A stretch of 44,201 nt of DNA. Origin: an uncultured Prevotella sp. (GTDB taxonomy: Bacteria > Bacteroidota > Bacteroidia > Bacteroidales > Bacteroidaceae). Positions 7,489 to 15,034 of the stretch are shown piece by piece. How positions within the stretch are numbered: the stretch's first letter is position 1; each line of letters begins with the position of its first letter. The notes beneath the pieces were generated by a model. It saw only the letters and a list, made by a program, of their open reading frames with translations, was not told the DNA's origin and did not search any database. The translations under genes and the position numbers were made by a program. The DNA lies in assembly GCA_937907705.1 (NCBI GenBank), contig CALCVP010000070.1, forward strand, positions 1 through 44,201, written 5' to 3'.

Positions 7489-7588
7489 GTAGGTGATCAA
7501 AATTCATCGTATATATGAAATCCTCAGGATTAACGATTGCTTAAAAGCAATCGTTAATCTTATTTAAATTAATGATGAACACCTACTT
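7487..7588. repeat. Interspersed inverted-repeat element, copy B, with nested palindrome
   Basis: 102 bases. The ends are AAGTAGGTGATCA and TGATGAACACCTACTT. The left arm continues AAATTCATCGTATATATGAAA, as in copies A and C. In the middle, 7528-7559 is a 15-base-pair perfect hairpin (GATTAACGATTGCTT, AA, AAGCAATCGTTAATC). The element begins inside the TAA stop of the second FKBP gene and would serve well as its terminator. Confidence 0.75.
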
Positions 7589-7958
7589 GTCACAAATAAT
7601 GTAAGGCATTGAAGCAAAAACTCAAGTATAAATATTTTTCAAAACAATACCAATTCATATATAATTAAAAGGTACATAAAAAACGTTGCGCTGAACACGC
7701 TTCTACACGAAGCATCATTCAGCGCATTTTTATCGTTATGTCTTTCTTACGTATCGTCAATACGGTTTAGGTTGGAATAGTTTTGAATACAATCCTTATG
7801 TGTTTTGTTATTGCAAATATAAGCATTTATGGTAAGACGTCCAAATAAATTGGCTGCAAATTGTCATTCAATAACTGATTTATTTGGTTTAAACGTTAAA
7901 AACCGACATATTGGACAATACGAAGACCTTCTTTGTTCGTTTCTGCTCATTTTACTAC
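7589..7958. terminator. Convergent gap with a two-way terminator at 7687-7726
   Basis: TGCGCTGAA (7687-7695) pairs with TTCAGCGCA (7718-7726), with a smaller GCTTC/GAAGC hairpin inside. T-runs follow on both strands (TTTTT at 7727, A-run before 7684), so it can end both the rightward FKBP unit and the leftward 7959 gene. In the rest of the gap (7740-7958) I see no gene or repeat. Confidence 0.75.
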
Positions 7959-8438
7959 TCACAACACATTAGTGTGCTGTCGGCGCAAACGAACAGAGAT
8001 GCTCATATACCATATAACATAGAGTATCAATAGAGCCAAGGTGGCATAGTTGGCTATGCGATGCTGAAGACCTGCGGTAACACACTGTACAGCCATCAAT
8101 GCGATACTGCCTAACAATACTGCCACGTCTACTGCCAGAATCTTTCTCAAAGGTTTATATGCTGCCGAAAGAGCAATGTCTTTGCGTTTCAACGCACGCA
8201 CTACCGTAACAAGGACAACGACAGCTACCATTACCAGCAGAGAATTAAGCCATGCCATATTTGTAGAAAAGCGCAAAGCTTCTTGCTGGATGCTTACCAA
8301 AGCATTGACACCTAATATCAAGCTGACGAGTTGCCACCAGTCTGTTTTACCGGGGCTTGGCCGTTTCTTGCGCCAAAATGTGCCATACACAATGGCTGCT
8401 ATGGACGCCACCAAGATAATAGACATTACAATTAACAT
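7959..8438 (-). CDS. Four-helix membrane protein of unknown function
   Basis: A protein of 159 residues with four likely membrane helices: about 3-20, 36-52 (weaker), 64-84, 101-120 and 131-150, the second being uncertain. A basic loop (FWRKKRPSPGK) follows the first helix and the basic tail ends RLRRQHTNVL. I recognise no domain or catalytic motif. It starts 60 bases after the stop of the carbonic-anhydrase-like gene and may be co-transcribed with it. Nothing else indicates a function. Confidence 0.7.
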   Translation of the reverse strand: MLIVMSIILVASIAAIVYGTFWRKKRPSPGKTDWWQLVSLILGVNALVSIQQEALRFSTNMAWLNSLLVMVAVVVLVTVVRALKRKDIALSAAYKPLRKILAVDVAVLLGSIALMAVQCVTAGLQHRIANYATLALLILYVIWYMSISVRLRRQHTNVL

Positions 8439-8498
8439 AACCTATTGTTTTAAAAGTTCATATTCAATCCCCATTAAGTTAGCATGCCGTGTGAGCTT

Positions 8499-9026
8499 CT
8501 ACTTGTGAGCAGTGTCCTCACCGTCGGCCATATACCATTTGGAGTATTCAACATAGTGGGCTGCAAAGCTCTCTGCCTGATTGGGGCTGGTCTTTTTCAG
8601 AAACTTGGCGGGCACCCCACCCCATATCTCATGGTCGCCAATCTTGGTGCCTTGCAACACCAATGCGCCGGCTGCCACAATAGCTCCCCGCCCTATGTCG
8701 GCACGGTCGAGCACCGTAGCTCCCATGCCTATGAGTGCACCTTGGCGCACAGTGCAGGCGTGTACGGTGGCGTTGTGGCCTATGGTAACATTGTCTTCTA
8801 TGACCACTGGACCTATTTTGTTCGTAACATGCACGCAGGCACCGTCCTGCACATTCACTCTGTTGCCTATTGTTATAGGGGCTACATCGCCTCTCAACAC
8901 GGCATTGAACCACACAGAGCACTCATTGCCCATGGTAACCTCGCCCACAATAGTGGCGTTTTCGCTAAAATAGCAGTCTTTACCCCATTTCGGGGTCAAG
9001 TTATTGATTGTCTTTATTAATGCCAT
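8499..9026 (-). CDS. Gamma-carbonic anhydrase family protein (left-handed beta-helix)
   Basis: A protein of 175 residues from ATG 9026. It is built of hexapeptide repeats of a left-handed beta-helix (ATIVGEV, CSVWFNAVLRGD, ITIGNRVNVQDG, VTIGHNATVHA, ALIGMGATVLD, AIVAAGALV) and a C-terminal helix. The three zinc-ligand histidines are present (His66, His84, His89), as are the conserved NAVLRGD and GxPAKF motifs. Family members (YrdA/PaaY type) form trimers; some hydrate CO2, others have no proven activity. ATG 9026 was preferred to GTG 9044, because the family usually begins close to the MALIK start. The repeated promoter-leader module at 9062-9131 lies directly upstream. Confidence 0.9.
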   Translation of the reverse strand: MALIKTINNLTPKWGKDCYFSENATIVGEVTMGNECSVWFNAVLRGDVAPITIGNRVNVQDGACVHVTNKIGPVVIEDNVTIGHNATVHACTVRQGALIGMGATVLDRADIGRGAIVAAGALVLQGTKIGDHEIWGGVPAKFLKKTSPNQAESFAAHYVEYSKWYMADGEDTAHK

Positions 9027-9061
9027 TTTTCTGTTTTTAATCACTAATCAGTTTATGCAAA

Positions 9062-9131
9062 GACAGTGCAAGGCGAACGCAATAAAGTTTACTTTCAATT
9101 GCTGAGCCGATGCCTGTCTTATGCAAAGATA
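9062..9131 (-). promoter_or_regulatory. Repeated promoter-leader module, copy 1
   Basis: Bases 9124-9131 read TATCTTTG on the minus strand, a consensus -7 box. The 60 bases after it, ending in the stretch that reads GACAGTGCAAGGCGAACGCA on the plus strand (9062-9081), closely match 43953-44020, which sits before another gene. The module would form the start of the mRNA leader of the 8499-9026 gene. Confidence 0.65.
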
Positions 9132-9143
9132 GAGAAAAAAAAC

Positions 9144-9254
9144 GAAAGCACTGCAATGAGCAAGCAAAAACGGTGCAATCATTTGTCAATAGCTATGCAA
9201 TCGGAGACCAATAGCGGTGCAATCGGCAAGCGATTGCACCGCTATTGGAAAGGC
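9144..9254. repeat. 22-base degenerate tandem array 1
   Basis: Units start at 9144, 9166, 9188, 9210 and 9232, with a poorer one near 9255: exact 22-base spacing for the first five. Cores: AAAGCACTGCAAT, AAACGGTGCAAT, ATAGCTATGCAAT, ATAGCGGTGCAAT, ATTGCACCGCTAT. The last two form a perfect 16-base inverted repeat, AATAGCGGTGCAATCG then GCAAG then CGATTGCACCGCTATT. The array lies just upstream of the -7 box at 9124-9131 and after the preceding gene's terminator. Confidence 0.8.
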
Positions 9255-9324
9255 TGTTGCCGGCAAGTAGCCACTCTATGACATAAAGGTCTAAAAACAA
9301 AGCATTTATACGTCTGTCAACAAA

Positions 9325-9364
9325 GAAGCAGCAGAGAGGCACACATTGGCCTTTCTGCTGCTTC
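9325..9364 (-). terminator. Terminator of the TonB receptor/lipoprotein operon
   Basis: GAAGCAGCAGA (9325-9335) pairs perfectly with TCTGCTGCTTC (9354-9364), extended by AGGC/GCCT after one G-T pair. It lies 50 bases after the stop of the 9414 gene. No long T-run, but the stem is strong. Confidence 0.65.
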
Positions 9365-9413
9365 AAAGATTAGTTTTATGTTTTTATCTCATGTCAGTAC
9401 GAAATTCTACTGC

Positions 9414-10934
9414 TTAATACTGTGTATGCTGTGGGTCAAAGTTGGTCCAGCCTTCTGTCCAGTTATCGCCTGCTGCAAAAGCACCTATATAGGATACTTT
9501 GGTAAAGCCTGAGAGCAGAGCATCGGTAAATGAAGCTGCTGTCAGCAGTGGGCTGTTGGTTGCCGGCATATAACCCGTAGCATCAAACCAGCCTGTGGCA
9601 GTGTCAAAATACTTGTCGGTAGCCTGGCTCTTGAAGAAGGTACTGGTAAACGATGGCTTAGAGGCATCAGTAGTCTTGGTCTTGTAGTCATAGAGGTGGT
9701 CTTCATATATCTTGTTGAAGTCTGAGCCTAAGATGTCCATATTAGCCATCCAGATGTTTTGCAACTTCAGCGTGTTGGCGGTAGCTGCGCCTTGTGTGTC
9801 ACCCTTTTCATTGTCAAGAATCAAACCGATAGGCCAACCTACGGCTACAGAGTTGAAGCAGTTAAGATGAGAGTCGCGACGAATGTGCATGGCAGCCTGG
9901 AACTTGCCAAGACTTGAACCATTGTTAGGATTGTATTCGCCAGCGGTAATGTATGACTTGTCGTTCACAAAGTTTGCGTCTACAGCCTTGGGACCGATAA
10001 ATGTCATGTTAGAGAATACAGCCTGTGTGTGAGGGTCAGACTTGGAGCCATCGGCATTGTTGTCGCTCTCGAAACCGTTGCTCTGTGATACATCGGCAAT
10101 CTTGGAGTCGCGGACAGACAGACCGAACTGTACAGTTCCGCTAAAGCCATTGTCGGTATCAAAGTCATCGTCCCAGCCTTTGTAGGCAATCAGGTATTTG
10201 CAGTTGACCTTGCCGCCGAACCACTCGTAAGAGTCATCGTTAGAGTAAGATACCTGCACGTGGTCTATCTTGGTGCCGCTGCCTACTGAACCCAATGTAA
10301 GACCATTGATTTCCTGATCTGCCTTGAATGGGTATCCGGCAAACTCTATGCGCACATAGCTCAACACGCCGCTGTTGTCGGCATCGTCGGTGCCGCCATG
10401 CTTGGTACGCGGACCACCCTCTATCTGCATTTCAGTCTTGTTGTTCTTTGCCTTGCCGCAGAGTATCACGCCACCCCAGTCGCCAGGACGACGGCTGCCG
10501 GCAGCCTCTTCAGAAGTAAATACGATAGGCTCCTGTGCGGTACCTTGTGCTATAATCTTGCCGCCACGCTCTGCTATAAGGGTAGCTTTGGTCTGCTTGT
10601 CGCCCTTGATGACGGTACCTGGCTCAATGGTCAGCTCTGCACCATCGGCTATATAGACCCAACCTTTCAGAATGTAGGTGCCTTTCTTCAATGTCTGTTT
10701 GCCGGTGAATACGAATTCTGCATCGCCGTTTCCAATCTGCTTGCCCTCATCACTCACATTCTTGTCGCCATCTGCAGTAAAGAGCAGGTGGTCGCAAGCC
10801 TTCAAGCCGTTGTCGGTAGTCCAGTTTACGGTAGTCTTTGCAGGCTCATTGTTGTCGTCATTGTCGCTACATGCACTCAATGAGAGCGCCAGTGCGAGGA
10901 TGCCCATGCATCCATAGAAATTCATCTTGTTCAT
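9414..10934 (-). CDS. Right-handed beta-helix lipoprotein partnered with a TonB receptor
   Basis: A 506-residue protein. The lipoprotein signal has lipobox LSLSAC, then an acidic stretch (SDNDDNNEPAK). Residues about 75-150 (LKKGTYILKGWVYIADGAEL, PGTVIKGDK, LIAERGGKI, PIVFTSE) show the rung pattern of a pectate-lyase-like beta-helix, which continues through the Gly/Asn/Asp-rich middle (GGVILCGKA, SYVRIEFAG, IDHVQVSYSNDD). No lyase catalytic set can be identified. Related Bacteroidota lipoproteins are often encoded beside TonB-dependent receptors, as here (46 bases after the receptor gene), and probably act as the surface binding partner. The ligand is unknown. The first ATG was used; ATG four codons on is also possible. 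Confidence 0.75.
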   Translation of the reverse strand: MNKMNFYGCMGILALALSLSACSDNDDNNEPAKTTVNWTTDNGLKACDHLLFTADGDKNVSDEGKQIGNGDAEFVFTGKQTLKKGTYILKGWVYIADGAELTIEPGTVIKGDKQTKATLIAERGGKIIAQGTAQEPIVFTSEEAAGSRRPGDWGGVILCGKAKNNKTEMQIEGGPRTKHGGTDDADNSGVLSYVRIEFAGYPFKADQEINGLTLGSVGSGTKIDHVQVSYSNDDSYEWFGGKVNCKYLIAYKGWDDDFDTDNGFSGTVQFGLSVRDSKIADVSQSNGFESDNNADGSKSDPHTQAVFSNMTFIGPKAVDANFVNDKSYITAGEYNPNNGSSLGKFQAAMHIRRDSHLNCFNSVAVGWPIGLILDNEKGDTQGAATANTLKLQNIWMANMDILGSDFNKIYEDHLYDYKTKTTDASKPSFTSTFFKSQATDKYFDTATGWFDATGYMPATNSPLLTAASFTDALLSGFTKVSYIGAFAAGDNWTEGWTNFDPQHTQY

Positions 10935-10980
10935 ACTTTATTGTTTTGTTTAACATCCAATATCCAAATCCATTCGTTTG

Positions 10981-13785
10981 TCAGAACTTGTAGCCAACGC
11001 TCAGTGCCACATTGCGTCCGGGCTGGTAGCAGCGCGTTACCTGCTCTATCTTCTTGGTGTGGCCATCGTCAAAGTGGGCTGTTTCAAACTGCTTGTAATA
11101 CACTTTCTCTGCCAGCAGGTCTCTCACGTTGAGTTTCAGCTCCCAATGCTGTCCGAAGCGCTTGGCCAGCGACAGGTCTATCACATTACGAGGCATCTCA
11201 TAGCTGTCAGGCACACGCAGCACTTCGTTGCCACTGGTGGAGCCTTCGCTGCGCCCCACACCGATAATGCGCTTTCCGATACGGTTGTAGAGCAGTGCCA
11301 CATCTATCTGCTGAGGTCCGTTTTTATAGAAGAGGCCTGTATTAATCAAGTAAGGCGACTGCCCTTGCATGGGCCGGTCTGCCTCTTTGGAGCCTGACGG
11401 AAAGTCTACACGGCTCTTGATAAGCGAACCGTTGAATGACCAGCTAAAGCCTTTCAAGCCGATAAACGACAGGTCTTTGCGTATGTCAAGTTCCAAACCA
11501 TAGGTCTTGGCAGACTGTGCATTGAGGTAAGAATATACCAAATCGGTACCGCCCGTTACGGTATAAGTCCACTCGATAGGGTCGTCAAAATGCTTGTAGA
11601 AGGCAGCCAACGACACTGTCTCGCCTTTGCTGGGATAGAACTCATAGCGCAAGTCAACATTTTGTATGTAGCAAGGCTTCAATCCGGTATTGCCCTGCAC
11701 ATCAGACACGAGATCGAAATCGTAAAACACCGAAGGCGACATCTCTCTGAACTCAGGCCGGTTGACAGTCTTGCCATACGACAGTCTTAACTGGTGCTGG
11801 TCTGTAAACCTGTAAGTCAGATTGACAGAGGGAAACAAATCGTTGTAAGTATAGTTGTGGCTGAGCGGGCTGGGTTTATAGTCGCTTGTGTTGGTTATCA
11901 GCTCCATGTGGTCATATTCATAGCGCAAGCCCGCATAGACGCTCAACTTGCCAAATGGCAAGGTGGCTGCAAAGTAGCCTGCACCAAGAGTATTGTGTCC
12001 TTTGTAATTGTTGCGCATGTGCTGCTCTTCCAGCATGTAGAGTTTGTCAAGTCCGAAATAGTTGCTGTTGCTCAGCAATTGGGTGATATCCATGTGCTGG
12101 AAATCATCAGGCAATTGGTTGTCGTTAGGATTCCAATTGTAGATAAAGTTGCGTGTGGTGTACTTCCTTGTGCGGTATTCTCCATAGCCACCTAACTTCA
12201 AAGAAGGTGTCCATGACCCGAACACAAAATCGTGTTTATCATTGATAGCGGCCGACATGATGTGCTCGTCCAGTTGAGTCCATTCACGGTTGATGTCGTT
12301 GGAAGCCGTCAGTTGAATGTCGTTGGGCGCAAGTTTATCGTTGAGTGTGTAGCGTTTACGGTCAGGTACGTTACGATTGGCAAACGAATAGCTCGCGCTC
12401 CAGTCTAATTGGTCTTTGGCCAACGTGTGCTTACCCGTTATTTGGCCATTATAGGTAGTACGGCTGCGATAGTAGTATTCGGCGGCATGTTCGTTGTCTG
12501 ATTGGGCATTGATGCCTTCGCGCCAGGTATAGCGGTCGTTACCTATCTGATTGAATATGTTTTTAAGTTGATACTTGTTCCTCCCGTTGGCAGACAAGAG
12601 GGTAAAGTTAAGCATCGCCCCCAAGCGCACATTGTGGTTATACTGGTCATCTGTGCTGCGGCGCAGGTAGTTGGAGCGGTCATGGTCTGTATCGTACACG
12701 CCAAAAAGATTATTGGTCATACCCTCAAACGTGCGGTACTCATTGGTATAGTTGGCTGCTGCTATCATACCCAAGAGCGCGTTGCCTATATTCCAGCGGC
12801 GACCTATTGATGCCGACAGCTTCAAGTCGCCTATGGGCTTACGGTTCTTTACCAGCCAGTTGTTGTTCAGACCGTTGCCTTGCAGGTCAATGCCGTTGCT
12901 GCCAAGTGTCTTGAGAGGAGTGTTGATGCCACCGCTCAAGCTACGCTTGCCATTGTCGAAGCCCAAGAAATCGGTGGCAGAACCATCACTATAAAGAAAT
13001 GAAGAAAATGCCGATTTTGTGTTCCAGTTGCCCCCTACCGATATATCTGCAGTATTGGCAGAAGGAATGTCTTTTGTCGTTATGTTGATAAATCCACCCG
13101 TGTAGTCTGCAGGATACTCAGGCGATGGCGTCTTGACAATCTCCATGTTGTCTATCTGCGAGCTCGGAATAAGGTCGAAAGAGAAAGCTCTTGAGTCGGC
13201 CTCGCTACTGGGAGCAGCGCCTCCGTTAATCCAAACATTATTATAACGCTGCGACAAACCACGCACCATGACAAACTTGTCGTCAATAAGGCTCACACCT
13301 GGCACACGGCGTATCACCTCGCCAGCGTTGCTGTCTTGCGTCTTCTGTATTTCCTGTGCCGAAACATTGCTCACTATGACGGGACTGTTTTTAGCCATTT
13401 GTATTACCGCTATTTCTGTATTCTTCTTGGCAACACCGGTAACCGTAACGCCCTGCAGTGTCTGTTCATCAGGTTGCATCGCTATTTTCATTTCCTGCGG
13501 CTGCTCCTTTGCCTGAACCCCGTCAATCTTTTTGGTTTTGTAAGAAACGTATTTTATAATAAGAGTATATGCCTTTGCATCGCTCACACCCGTAAAAGCA
13601 AACTTACCGTCAATGTCGCTCACCGCGGTAAGAGAGGTGCCCTCAATCTGTATGGTAGCCCCTATCAGTGCTTCATGGGTGGTAGCATCTGTTATCAATC
13701 CTTTGATATCGGCTGCCCATGTGCCAGCCGCCGTCAACAATAGTGTTGCTGTAACCAAACACTTTTTATTCATCTTCATTACCAT
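10981..13785 (-). CDS. TonB-dependent outer-membrane receptor
   Basis: A protein of 934 residues. A signal peptide (ends about residue 24, GTWA) is followed by a CarboxypepD-regulatory-like domain (about 25-105, IKGLITDATTHEALIGATIQ). The plug domain covers about 120-245 (GEVIRRVPGVSLIDDKFVMV, LIPSSQIDNMEIVKTPSP, YPADYTGGFINI). The remaining 690 residues form a 22-stranded barrel ending in an aromatic residue (VALSVGYKF). It takes up a ligand using TonB/ExbBD energy. It is not a clear SusC: no SusC signature and no SusD gene beside it; the partner is the beta-helix lipoprotein instead. Three in-frame ATG codons lie at 13785, 13779 and 13773; all give a signal peptide. A -7 match lies at 13805-13812. 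Confidence 0.9.
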   Translation of the reverse strand: MVMKMNKKCLVTATLLLTAAGTWAADIKGLITDATTHEALIGATIQIEGTSLTAVSDIDGKFAFTGVSDAKAYTLIIKYVSYKTKKIDGVQAKEQPQEMKIAMQPDEQTLQGVTVTGVAKKNTEIAVIQMAKNSPVIVSNVSAQEIQKTQDSNAGEVIRRVPGVSLIDDKFVMVRGLSQRYNNVWINGGAAPSSEADSRAFSFDLIPSSQIDNMEIVKTPSPEYPADYTGGFINITTKDIPSANTADISVGGNWNTKSAFSSFLYSDGSATDFLGFDNGKRSLSGGINTPLKTLGSNGIDLQGNGLNNNWLVKNRKPIGDLKLSASIGRRWNIGNALLGMIAAANYTNEYRTFEGMTNNLFGVYDTDHDRSNYLRRSTDDQYNHNVRLGAMLNFTLLSANGRNKYQLKNIFNQIGNDRYTWREGINAQSDNEHAAEYYYRSRTTYNGQITGKHTLAKDQLDWSASYSFANRNVPDRKRYTLNDKLAPNDIQLTASNDINREWTQLDEHIMSAAINDKHDFVFGSWTPSLKLGGYGEYRTRKYTTRNFIYNWNPNDNQLPDDFQHMDITQLLSNSNYFGLDKLYMLEEQHMRNNYKGHNTLGAGYFAATLPFGKLSVYAGLRYEYDHMELITNTSDYKPSPLSHNYTYNDLFPSVNLTYRFTDQHQLRLSYGKTVNRPEFREMSPSVFYDFDLVSDVQGNTGLKPCYIQNVDLRYEFYPSKGETVSLAAFYKHFDDPIEWTYTVTGGTDLVYSYLNAQSAKTYGLELDIRKDLSFIGLKGFSWSFNGSLIKSRVDFPSGSKEADRPMQGQSPYLINTGLFYKNGPQQIDVALLYNRIGKRIIGVGRSEGSTSGNEVLRVPDSYEMPRNVIDLSLAKRFGQHWELKLNVRDLLAEKVYYKQFETAHFDDGHTKKIEQVTRCYQPGRNVALSVGYKF

Positions 13786-13804
13786 TGCATCTTGTTTTCG
13801 CTGG

Positions 13805-13812
13805 CAAAGGTA
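13805..13812 (-). promoter_or_regulatory. -7 element before the TonB receptor gene
   Basis: TACCTTTG on the minus strand matches TAnnTTTG. No TTTG at the usual 19-21 bases upstream (the nearest is at 14), so the promoter may be regulated or mis-read. Predicted start about 14 bases before the first ATG. Confidence 0.45.
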
Positions 13813-14167
13813 GTACGCTTATATTACAAATGGATTGCTATGAATTGATAAAGCCTTTACAAGGTCATTACAATAGTGATACAAGTAAGCAAAAATGGCA
13901 GTTATCCGATTATACATCAGCATGTTACCAACCAACACGGCACTCACGAAAGGGCATAAAAAAACTTGCCCTTTTCACAAAGAGCAAGCCTTAGAAAGTC
14001 AAACATTTAATATTAACTACCCATTTACAGGGAATGAAGTATGTAAAAAAACATCGTTTTTGAAATTCCGTTTTCTCAAGTTCCAGCCTCAACAATGTAC
14101 ATCATAGCGGCTGATCCATGCCATTGCATCAACGCACATGACACAACAGCCCAAGTGGAAAGATAAC
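13813..14167 (-). terminator. Gap with terminator of the DUF4251 gene at 13957-13988
   Basis: On the minus strand CTTGCTCTTT (13988-13979), a short loop, AAAAGGGCAAG (13975-13965) and then a run of seven T (13964-13958) form a classical intrinsic terminator. It lies about 180 bases beyond the stop of the 14168 gene. The region between holds no visible gene. Confidence 0.7.
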
Positions 14168-14725
14168 TTACAATGTATTTCCTTGCACCACAAAGCTGCG
14201 GTTATTGGGCAAGATAACACCCTCAAGGGTGATACGGTTGGAATTGAAGTTAGGCAAGATGTCTACTGATGCCACGTTGCTATACTTATACATCGTGATA
14301 AACACCTGAGCCGAAATAGCCGCACCCTGCACATTGAAGCGCAGAAAAGCAGTGTCATGTTTGTCAAACGTCAAGCGATAGTCACTAATCTGTCCTTCTA
14401 CCGTTACGCCACCCATGCCATTAGGACCTGCCACAGGTATATTGAAAGACACTTGTACCGTGGCTCTGCCATTGGCCACAGCCACGAAGTTGGTGTTAGA
14501 CACTACATAAGCCCGCTGGCCATATTTGAACACCACGCGGTCGGCTTGCAGCGTAAAGGCTGTATCTGCTATTGCAGAAAGAGCTTCTGCATGTTGTGCA
14601 CTGTCTATCTGAGCCTGTAGCTGATCCATTTCTTTTTTGCTCAACTTACGGTCTTTGGTCTGTGCAGCAACCCCCATGCAAACCATCAGCAAGCATGCCA
14701 CAACAAGAGTAATTACTCTTTTCAT
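14168..14725 (-). CDS. DUF4251 periplasmic protein
   Basis: A protein of 185 residues with a Sec signal peptide (about 1-22, ending GVAAQ). A Lys/Gln-rich helix (25-50) comes before a beta-rich domain with the DUF4251 pattern: FTLQADRVVFKYGQRAYVVS, SNTNFVAV, VAGPNGMGGVTVEGQISDYR, SAQVFITMYKYSN, PNFNSNRITLEGVILP. The family is almost confined to Bacteroidota. It is predicted to be periplasmic and its function is unknown. The length is normal and the gene is apparently transcribed alone, with a clear terminator 180 bases downstream. Confidence 0.88.
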   Translation of the reverse strand: MKRVITLVVACLLMVCMGVAAQTKDRKLSKKEMDQLQAQIDSAQHAEALSAIADTAFTLQADRVVFKYGQRAYVVSNTNFVAVANGRATVQVSFNIPVAGPNGMGGVTVEGQISDYRLTFDKHDTAFLRFNVQGAAISAQVFITMYKYSNVASVDILPNFNSNRITLEGVILPNNRSFVVQGNTL

Positions 14726-15034
14726 CTTATTTCCTCCTTTTTAGAATAGCGGCAAGACTGCCAACAGGCTACTGTAAACTCGTGGCAGCTCTGCCGTTGT
14801 CTATATATCTTAATGCAAAAAGCATGCGAACATTGCATCAGTATATGTAAAAAGATGCTAAAAAGAAAAGAGATTAACAAACAAAAACGATTGTCAATGA
14901 ACAAAGCAAGCACCAGAACAAAGAACATAGACTAAAAAACAGCAATCACGATGACTAAAACAAGCCAATGCAATTGCTGTATGCTGTAGAATGAATTCTA
15001 TGGATATGCTGCAATAGTATCACCGCCATTTTGT
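14726..15034. other. Gap between waaA and the DUF4251 gene
   Basis: AT-rich, no gene. A nested inverted repeat lies at about 14974-15014: ATTGC and GCAAT outside, TAGAAT-GA-ATTCTA (14988-15001) inside. It may mark the end of the waaA transcript, although no T-run follows. A 68-codon minus frame (14722-14928) overlapping the start of the DUF4251 gene looks accidental. Confidence 0.4.

Noticed and set aside
9066..9281. Short frame reading through array 1
   Set aside because: It translates repeat units; a 22-base period shifts frame at every unit, so a coding role is unlikely.
14722..14928. 68-codon frame overlapping the start of the DUF4251 gene
   Set aside because: Hydrophobic by chance in AT-rich DNA; its end overlaps the real start codon.
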